Assembly (NCBI GenBank): GCA_012845835.1
Contig: JABAKD010000004.1
Location: forward strand, 2,122,433-2,186,432
Length of the DNA: 64,000 nucleotides
Direction of reading: 5' to 3'
Source of the DNA: Undaria pinnatifida
Taxonomy: Eukaryota; Sar; Phaeophyceae; Laminariales; Alariaceae
The position numbers and the translations under genes are program-made. Positions 56,275 through 64,000 of the stretch are shown piece after piece. Position 1 is the stretch's first letter. Every line of letters begins with the position of its first letter. Below the pieces are notes generated by a model, which saw only the letters and a program-made list of their open reading frames with translations, made no database searches and had not been told where the DNA came from.

Positions 56275-58520
56275 GGCAGTAGACAGCAGGCAGTAGACAA
56301 CAGTAGTACTACCTGTAGTACACTTGCTGACAGCGTTCGAGAACGGTAGACGGTAGACAACAGCACCGGTAGTATCATAGGCGGTAGGTGGACAGAAATT
56401 GAAGACGAGTTGCTGTGTTACTGTGTGTGCACCGTAAGGCTCCTTAACTCGACGGGTACATACCCTGGTACCGTATTTTTCGGAAAAAACCACACCGGGT
56501 GGTTATTATTTTGCGTTCGGCGTTTTTATCACGCGGGCCGGTTTTCTGTGATAGGGTAGTGCCCAAGGACCCACTCCCGGCTCAGCTTAGCTCAGCTATA
56601 GCTCGGCAGCGCAGTGCCGTGCTGCGCCGTGCTTCGCCGTACTACGCTGTGCTTTTTTTCGTAAACACAGCAGCTGCAATACCACAGGTATCACGCGAAG
56701 TACCAGGCACCGGTACATACGCGTGTACTCATCTCTTTCCTTTCTTCGTTGATTGCCTCTCTCGGCCCTCTTCATGTTATTATTTTTTCACAAATAACAC
56801 CCGTACCACCGATCAAAAATTGTCATCGCCAGCAAGCACACAGCACAGCACAGGGCAACCAGCCCTACACAAGTAGCTTTTGGCATTATCAATTCGCTAG
56901 TTGCGCCAAATCGTGGGCCTCGTCTTTGTTCCCCCTTCTCGTTTTGTTGTAATCTTCCTTGCTCGAGCGTAGCGGGCGGCGTCAGCCGCCCGCGGAGCGG
57001 AGCCCTTCTATTATATACTGTGTAACGATGTCGGCATGACACCGATAACGCTTCCCGTTTGAAAACCAAACGTACTAGCCAGCAGCCAGTACTTGCTTCA
57101 ACAACGAATGAGCCGGAGGTGGCACTGGCACAATTATTAGTTGTTCTCCACGATGTGCGGTGCCGGGGACTACTTTCGTGTGGACCCCTAGTGATTTTCG
57201 TTTGGTTATTGTTTGGAAGGCCCCGGGTGATTCTTAGTCTCGAATGGCACGGCGCCTGTACCTGAGGATTTTTTTGTTAGAACCCAGTGATATGATTGGC
57301 TTATAGGCAGGAAAATTCGGCAAATTCGGCATATGAAACACGAGTTTTGTAAGGATTTTACAAGGACAGACAATTGTAATTGGCGGTGATTGCACCGAGC
57401 TGGGCGCTGCGATTGAGACACGGCTGCAGTGGGACTTGCCGAGAGGTGACCCACATACACGGCGCATACGTGAGAGGTAGCACAAACGCTCAGACAATCG
57501 ACGCTGCACTACGACGCAGCCGGGGACCCGCTGGTGATGTAGTGGTGCAATCGCGCAGTAGTATAGGTTGTTGCGTTTCTCGGAACCTGAGTCTCTGTCG
57601 GTCGCTGTGACGACGAGGACCTTGGCGGGTAGAACAGTCAGGGCCGACGTATTTTTTTTACAAACGACGTCCGTCTTACACCAGGACACAGACGGGTCTT
57701 ATGCGTGCGTGTGCCCACGTCGCGCGCCACAGCAGCAGCAGCAACAACAACAGCAATATTCAGCTGCACGCCACCACCAGACTACAACACCAGCAGGCGG
57801 CAGTCTCGTTTTTTTGGTGTAAGGCCCTTACGCCTGCCAAGGCGGCGGGTTAGCCGAGTTCATTCAAATGCACAAAGCAGCAGCAGCAGCCCGAGTACGT
57901 ACGTGACAGACCCAAACCCAGTCTAAAATCAAGTACAATGAATCCGCCTGATCCACGATACACAGCAGATTTTGTGTTTGCTTGTGTGTACACCCATCAC
58001 TCCACGGAAGAAGCACCACCACTTCCACCACCACCACCAGACTACAAGGCCAGCAAGCAACGGGTTATTATCCACGGTCCCGCGCCTTCGCGCCTGCTGC
58101 GGTAGCGAGCAACCTCTGTGGGCCGAGCTGAATCGAACGTAGCGGCGAATTACAACGTCAAAATATCAAAACCCACTCTAAAAACAAGATAGAACGAACT
58201 CTCCCGCTCTTGTATTGCTCTGGAGGTGACGGGCCCAGGGGAGGGGTATCTAAAGGAGCCCAAGTGGTAATGGACGTGTCTTACTCGTTTTTTTTTTTTT
58301 TTCGTCACCGTGGGTGGTTTCCCGTCATGGGAGTGGTGTCGAAGAAAAGGGTGGTGTCATACGTCTAATACCAAATGTGGCACAGACTCGTCGGCGGCAC
58401 GTAGAAAGCAGGCAGTAGTAAACGGCACGATGGTAGACAGAAGTTGAAGACGCCTTGCTGTCTTGCTGTGCGCGCCGAGAGGCTCCTTCCGTGGTTGCTC
58501 GACAGGTACATACCATCTCG
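56275..58520. repeat. Pair of diverged direct repeats
   Basis: About 56275-56475 and 58375-58520 share AGCAGGCAGTAG, GGTAGACAGAAGTTGAAGAC (first copy GGTGGACAGAAATTGAAGAC), a TTGCTGTxTTxCTGTG phrase, AGGCTCCTT and CAGGTACATACC. Between them are CAG/CAC-rich short repeats (57722-57800, 58015-58060) and no supported gene. Confidence 0.45.
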
Positions 58521-58604
58521 TCGACGGTATGATACGTAGACGGTAGCGTGCAGTACAGAGAGGTGTCCGATTTAAGAGCGTCCATGCTATAAATAAGATA
58601 AGAC

Positions 58605-58806
58605 GGGCTTGACAGCGGTCAAATCAGTTTGTCGCGTATTGTGACACCTATCCTAATACCAGGTACTGTTAACATGATAAACGGACTTGACCGCGGTCAA
58701 ATCAGCTTGTCGCGTCTTGTGACACCTATCCTAATACTATTAACATGATGAACGGACTTGACCGCGGTCAAATCAACTTGTCGCGCCTTGTGACGCCTAT
58801 CCTAAA
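58605..58806. repeat. Three repeats with TTGACCGCGGTCAA palindrome
   Basis: Three copies spaced 78 and 71 bp: CTTGAC(A/C)GCGGTCAAATCA, then TTGTCGCG(T/C)(A/C)TTGTGAC and CCTATCCTAA. The 14-bp core is a perfect palindrome in copies 2 and 3. A single related phrase (GAGCGGTCAAATTGGC) lies at 21768. Confidence 0.7.
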
Positions 58807-58867
58807 ATATATAACGCCCAATCTAAAGTAAGAGCGGTCGCACTCGCGTGTTCCGACGGATTGTTGA

Positions 58868-58947
58868 CGCTATCACAACCGGAAACCTGTTTTGACCAAA
58901 AAAAACTTGGAATCAGTATAGCGAGGAGTTTTAGTGCTCTAAAGGGG
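58868..58947. mobile_element. Family T mini-element
   Basis: An 80-bp copy with CACAACCGGAAACCTG near the left end and CTCTAAAGGGG then TTAA at the right end. The left TTAA has become TTGA. Confidence 0.65.
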
Positions 58948-59239
58948 TTAAGGCAGGTACCCGACTGGCACCTAATCGGACCTACAGTTGAAACCTTCTT
59001 GTCATACTGCCACCCCACCTTGGGCACCCTTGTGCCAGACTAAGCTACAGGTATGTACTCGTTTTGGGCTAGTCGGTGTTACCCGCCGAATTACTCGCGC
59101 GGTGACTATTAATAATTGTCTTTCCGTAGTTTTCGAGTTGTTTTTGGCGTAATGCCTGGTTGTGCTTGAAGCTCGTAGGTACGCCTGTGGTCCCGCGTTT
59201 CAACTTGCGATACCTCGCGGAATTTTAAGCCTACGCGAA

Positions 59240-59545
59240 ACGCGTGGCGTTATTTTGGTAGCAGTTTTGTGCGGGAATGTTTTTTGAACGACGGGGCTTC
59301 CTCGACCCGCTTTCGTCGGAAGGCGTTCTTGCTTTCAATACTTGTATGAAAACGTTTTATACCTAGGCCGTGGATTTGATCATCGCAATGGTTGCGCTTT
59401 AAGTTTACTCTCATATTGAGTCAGATTGGGGTGAGAAATACAATGGTTGGTGCTCCTCAAGTGGCTGGGAGCCTCGGAAAAAAACAACGATGGTTGGTGC
59501 ACCTTGGCTACCGTGGCATGCCGTAGCATGTTTCGCTGCCAACAA
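59240..59545 (+). mobile_element. Diverged family A-like element
   Basis: GAACGACGGGGCTTCCTCGA, TTTCGTCGGAAGGCG and TATACCTAGGCCGTGGATTT occur in family A order. The ends are decayed and the 3' part is duplicated (two GGTTGGTGC phrases). Confidence 0.45.
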
Positions 59546-60065
59546 AATATGTCAGGATAGACACGTTTTTTTTCGTGGTGTACTTGGCTTAAGCTCGGTA
59601 GCAGTAAGAATGGCGATGCCTCTCTACCGTACGTAGCCTTAGTAGAGGAGCAAAAAACTAAATAATATACCCCACACTTTTTTATGTTTTAAGACATCAG
59701 AAAGGGGGACAGGGGGGGGTTCTAAAACCAAGTAAAATAATGTTGAAAAAAAAATGTCATTCTCTCGATTCGCGTAAATAGTCCAACGCTCCGATGTTTT
59801 CTTTCTTGTTTTGACCTTTCTAAGAATGTGGTTGCGTTTTGTCTTTTTATTGGGTGCTCCCCTGGTGATAATGTCTGTGATACCAGCGTCTGCAGCGAGA
59901 GGTCCCAGTCTCTTTTCCAGGAAGCAACATAGTCCGCTCGCTTCCTCGTCACGTTCGACGGCAGGGGTAACTCGCACGTTTGGATGTTTTTTGGTCCAGC
60001 CTAGCGGGGCTCCTCGGGCGAGGAGCTGCCCAACATGGCTGTGTTTTGCAACACCATTCGATTAA

Positions 60066-60136
60066 CCCCTCTACAATTGGAAACCCGTTTGGGGGGACAG
60101 TTTACTTGGAATTTGTGTGAGAAGGCTCTAAAGGGG
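60066..60136. mobile_element. Family T TTAA-flanked mini-element
   Basis: A 71-bp copy: TTAA at 60062-60065, CCCCTCTACAATTGGAAACC at the left end, TCTAAAGGGG at the right end, then TTGA, a one-base change from TTAA. Confidence 0.75.
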
Positions 60137-60334
60137 TTGACCTGCCTACCTACAGTAGGCAACCTACTTGCGACGATTGGGGCAGCCCGTTTTGGCCGTG
60201 TTTTAGGACCTAAATAAGGGTTAACCACCGAACCAATCTGAATATGCCGCGCACTTTACGGGCGGATTGGAACGGTTACCGTTCAACCTTAAGACGGTCA
60301 CGCCTTAGGGCACTAAGTTGAAAGCTCCAAATTG

Positions 60335-60645
60335 CTTTTTTTTTCTTTTTCTCACACTTTTTACTTCCCAGCTTCTGGACCAGCCGTGGTCACAGGTGTC
60401 ATCCCCTCTGCCCGCGGTTCTTGCCTTCAATTTTTATCGCGCATAGGGTTCAGCAATCCCATTGCTCGCCGATTTTTCATCGAGTGATTGCTAACTCACG
60501 CTCTCGCGCTTTCCGCAAGTCAATTTGTGCACAAGAAAAAGTCCCAACGAATTCATACGAGTATGCACTCGGCGGAGCTCGAACCCACGAAACTGTCCTA
60601 TATCAGGCTCGAGGATAACCTGATACGCCACCGGGGCGACCAATG
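60335..60645 (-). mobile_element. tRNA-related SINE with A-rich tail
   Basis: On the minus strand a Pol III box A (TGGCGTATCAGG, 60630-60619, 11 of 12 consensus positions) and box B (GGTTCGAGCTC, 60585-60575, 10 of 11) are 33 bases apart. A T-stem-like pairing GTGGG/TCCGC surrounds box B. The acceptor stem does not pair, so this is not an intact tRNA gene. The body (GCGAGAGCGTGAGTTAGCAA, GAACCCTATGCGCGATAAAA, ACACCTGTGACCACGGC) ends GTAAAAAGTGTGAGAAAAAG plus an A-run. An inverted second copy lies 200 bp away. Confidence 0.72.
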
Positions 60646-60844
60646 CATTCTTGGGGGTTATCGCCCGCCCCGACCACCTCGCACCCTTCTGTTGCCCTGC
60701 CTGTAGCGGCATCCGTGCATTATCATACCGCTGCAGCTGTCAGATACTGCACATGCCAGTTTTTTTTTTTTTTCTTGTCATTATAGAGAGGGGGATTCAG
60801 CTAGTTCATGCTCCTAGGGACTTTTTCTTGCAAAATAATGACGA

Positions 60845-61048
60845 GCGGAACGCACGAGAGCGTGAGTTAGCAAAATTTGATGAAAATCGACGCGCATAGT
60901 AATCTAGCAGTGGGAATGCCGAACCCTATGCGCAATAAAAAAGTGAAGGCAGGTAACGGGGGGAAGAAGGAAGGGCGACACCTGTGACCTCGGCTTGTCT
61001 AGAAGGTCGCTGAAGGTAAAACCTCTTGTGGGTTGAGCTGGAGAGTAA
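60845..61048 (+). mobile_element. SINE body, inverted relative to the 60335 copy
   Basis: CACGAGAGCGTGAGTTAGCA, GAACCCTATGCGCAATAAAA and ACACCTGTGACCTCGGCTTG match the SINE body. The 3' end TTGAGCTGGAGAGTAAAAGT lacks the A-tail. The tRNA-like head is missing. Confidence 0.65.
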
Positions 61049-61639
61049 AAGTGTGTGTATTGTCTTCACATTAAACCGTTATTTCTACCTACCGACATCA
61101 GTACACCCAGAGTCCGTGCTGACTCTTCATCCCAGAGAGATACAAGTTCAGTGGCCGCAGACTGTGAAACAGAGTAAACCAAACATTCGCAATTCATCAA
61201 GGTAAAGCAAGTGAAATGCTAGCGTACCGGGTGCGAGAACACAACAAAATAAGCCAGACCATACAAAAAGGGAAACAAAAGAGGAAGAAGAAAATAAGAA
61301 AACAAAACAAAACAAAGCAAAACAAACGGCAGGTGTTTTGAAGAATGTGATGAGAAGATCGGAAAGGAAAGGCTGCAAGAACAACATACGTGCCGAAGAG
61401 AAACAGATACTGTGCAGTACGTGTGTTGCACGGACAAAACAACACGAAGAAGAGGAAGAAGATACCGGCATAAGGCATGATAAGGCCGGTGAAGAGGGAA
61501 ACAAGGGAGCAAACAAAAATAAAGAACGACAGCCAGTCATTACTGTCGCTTTTGCGCTCCCCTCATTAAACTCAAAGAAAATAAAGCAGAAACTTCCTCT
61601 CGCTGTAGAGGGTTCAAGGCTATGGTAGCACACGCTCCA

Positions 61640-63866
61640 CTGTATTAATCGAACTGATATCTTGCCACACGATCTGACATTTCGTTTCTGCATTCATCTG
61701 CAGCTGTATCAGCACGGCTGCTCCCCCCGCGCCGCCCCTCCGGTTTCCGTTGGTTGCTGCTTTTGACGTCCTCTACTGTGAGGCGTTGCCAGCTCTTCTC
61801 CGCCTCGCACCTGCGCCATCTCGTCATGAAGCGGTCCGCCGCGTCGACGTTCCCCCGGTGCCAGTTCCCACTTTTCTTAGCCGCCCTCGGCCATAGCACA
61901 GTCTCTACTCCGAACAGTAAAGGGGAGCTATCCGTGGACCCCTCGGTTGCTCGGAATACCCTGATGCCGTCTACCAGACACTGGGCCCAGTTCGTTTCTG
62001 TTCAACCTCGTCCCGGGTTCACCCCACCAGCCATCGTCCCGAACATCACGCGATGGGTCAGTCGCTCATTGGTCGTCCGTTGCACGGCTCCCGCAAATAG
62101 GAGGAGGCGTTTTGCGGATAGTCGTGTCAACGCTCTCACATTGTGCCTTCTTGAGAGCCTTGGCGTACGACATTCGGTGGTCGGGGCGCTGTCGGCGCTG
62201 AAAGCCAATGATCCGTAGGAGGAGGTTATGGTGTGCCGTTTGGAGTTTAGCGAAGTGCCCCAGTCCGAGAGCCCAAGTAACACACCCGTACTTGAGAGTA
62301 TCCATCACCTCGGTCTTAAGAATGCGCACCTTTAACATGAACGGGGCATCCTCCATATCGTACAGTTCGCGCTTGAAACGACCGTAGCATGCCCACGCGA
62401 GTAGGGTCCGTCGTTTGATCTCTGGCGTGATGTCGGCGTTCGCATCGATAAGACCGCCCAGGTACAGAAACTGCATCCTCTGCTTGTTCCTCTGGCCCGC
62501 TGCTTCGACGACGAGTGGTGAGGTCGGGAGCACCTGGTTGAGTGTGCACAGCAGCATTGTCTCCGTTTTCTCGCCGGACACGGTGATTCCTGCTGCTTCG
62601 ATAACAGTCACAATGACGGTCATCATCTTCCCAAGGCCTTCCGCCGACTTAGACACAATGCCTGCATCGTCGGCGTACAGCATACCCCAGACTGACCTTC
62701 GCACATATGCTAGCGGTTCAAGCTCCACCCCGTCCTCCCCGAGGGCCTCCTCGAGGTGAACCACGTCCCTCAAAATATCTGGGCCCTTACTGAAGCGTAC
62801 CAAGACGGCATGTATTGCAGCGGCGAAAAAACAATGAAAAGAAGGGGTGACAATACACATCCTTGCCGCAGTCCCTGGGTGACGCCAAATCAGTCAAATT
62901 GCTCACCGCCATCCGTGCCCACCCGAGCTCGCATACCTTCGTGGAACTGAACGGATACTGGTCGGCATCTTCTCTGGTACGCCGAAGCGTGCGAGCACCA
63001 CCCACAGCAGGTCTCGGTCGACGGAGTCATACGCTTTCTGGAGATCGATGGAGCGCATATACAGAGGGATTCCCCTAGCTCGTCCGAGTTCTTGAAGTCG
63101 GCGCCCGACGAACAGCATATCCACTGTTGATCGGGCGGGGCGAAAGCCGCACTGTTCGCCGGGGAGTGTCCGTTCGGTCTCACAGTCGTTGCTGAGGCGG
63201 GACGCGACCATTTTTGACGGTACTTTGCCTGAACGGGCAACGAGAGAAATCCGCCGGTAGTTGTTGCCACCAGATCGATTCTTCCTTTCATGAAGGACCT
63301 TAATGGGGGCATCTTTCGAATGCTGGGGGGCGTCTCCCGTTCTCCACACATTGACAAGAAGGCTCTGTGGAAGTAGCGGATAAATTCGGGGTGGTCAATT
63401 TTCAGCAGCTGGGACGGCAGGGAGCCTGGTCCCATAGCTTTCCAGTTTGGCATACCTGGTATTCCGGCGGCAGTCATTTCATCCATGGTCTGTTCAGCTC
63501 CAAGCGATGGTGCTAACGGCCGTTGTTGGAATAGGCCGCTGATGGCTGAATCAAGTTTAGGCGATTTTGTACCAAGGAGGGAACCGAAATACCTCGCCCA
63601 TCGTTCAAGAATGCACACGTTGTTCTTTAGCAGCGTGCCATCTTTGTTCATGATGACCCTTCGTTTCTCGCTTTTCTACCGCCCAACCCAATCGTGCCCT
63701 TCAGGTGCTTGTAGAAACGCCGTTGGTCGTTTTCAGCGAGAGGCATTTCCGTTTCAGCGTGGTACTCTTCGAAGTAGGCATGTAGTCGTGCGTCGCTCAC
63801 CCCTCGCAGTTTCGCGCATGCCGTCCTCAGCGTCTTCCCCGCGGTTTTGTCCCTTTTAATGCGCAT
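61640..63866 (-). pseudogene. Decayed non-LTR (LINE) retrotransposon, RT and C-terminal parts
   Basis: Minus-strand pieces in several frames form one LINE ORF2-like protein read from the right edge leftwards. At 63866-63648 lies the linker before the RT (ENDQRRFYKHLKG). At 63651-63350 is ILERWARYFGSLL. At 63349-62903 are GEQCGFRPARSTVDMLF and YMRSIDLQKAYDSVDRD, the early RT blocks. At 62860-62066 is the catalytic YADD box (62666-62677), the thumb, and a WALGLGHFAKLQTAHHNLLL tail region. At about 62065-61645 is the C-terminal GTMAGGVNPGRG and WHRGNVDAADRFM part. Frame changes near 63670, 63350 and 62900, plus stops after 62066, show that it is dead. The 5' part, including any endonuclease, lies beyond or near the window edge. 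No target duplication could be assigned. Confidence 0.85.
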
Positions 63867-64000
63867 GGATCATCTTGCATCCTCCCTCGCATCCCATGCT
63901 ACTTTGAAGGCGGCTGCCGTTGGCACCAACGGAGTTGTTAGTGTGTGTGCGGCGCGGTGGGGGTGGGACCTCTTTCGCTACTGCGTCAAGAACGACTTTG

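Noticed and set aside
60540-60650. Functional tRNA gene
   Set aside because: Box A and box B are present but the acceptor stem does not pair and no clear anticodon stem was found; a SINE head fits better.

Overview
This window looks like a gene-poor, repeat-rich part of a eukaryotic nuclear genome. No operons, ribosome-binding-site-led gene strings or prokaryotic genes are visible. It holds many short inverted-repeat elements, tandem arrays, interstitial TTAGGG-like tracts, a decayed non-LTR retrotransposon with a YADD reverse transcriptase, a tRNA-related SINE, and only short coding islands that often end at canonical GT/AG splice sites. The LINE style, GC level and repeat load suggest a stramenopile alga, most likely a brown alga. 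That placement is inference, with moderate confidence.

The clearest gene is at 55235-56134 (+): a single-exon Spp2/GPKOW-type G-patch splicing factor of 299 aa. Head to head with it (54653-54937, -) lies a membrane-protein-like exon ending in a GTGAGA donor. Weaker coding islands lie at 8761-8910, 9926-10180, 12312-12480, 16429-16701, 27550-27954, 33025-33178, 48516-48623, 50209-50400 and 50869-50979. The last three could belong to one minus-strand gene.

The main discovery is a set of four families of roughly 250-270 bp non-autonomous DNA elements, called A, B, C and D here. They have different interiors but the same terminal design: the inverted repeat starts with GA and carries ACGRTAG at positions 11-17. 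They also share a 4-bp target duplication, perfect in seven good copies with distinct targets (GGTG, ATGA, GTTC, AGTA, CCAT, TTGT, GGAT). They insert into each other. An unrelated 71-85 bp element (family T) is flanked by TTAA, as in piggyBac-type MITEs.

Layout: 1-6 kb, nested A/C/T elements; 6-21 kb, mixed A/B/C/D copies, a G repeat and exon-like islands; 22.0-23.3 kb, a 99-bp tandem array open as one 409-codon frame; 24-28 kb, two A copies and a broken membrane ORF; 28.4-30.9 kb, several tandem arrays; 31-36.8 kb, poorly understood sequence with A/C copies and a long TTG tract; 37-42 kb, B, C and D copies and a 56-bp array; 42.5-45.3 kb, an array of CCATGG-centred palindromes; 45.3-53.3 kb, unique sequence, a CGGA tract, weak exons and a SINE-tail duplication; 53.3-54.3 kb, a 42-bp array built on ACTCGCGAGT; 54.6-56.1 kb, the divergent gene pair; 56.1-61.0 kb, small repeats, T elements and a SINE pair; 61.6-64 kb, the LINE pseudogene.
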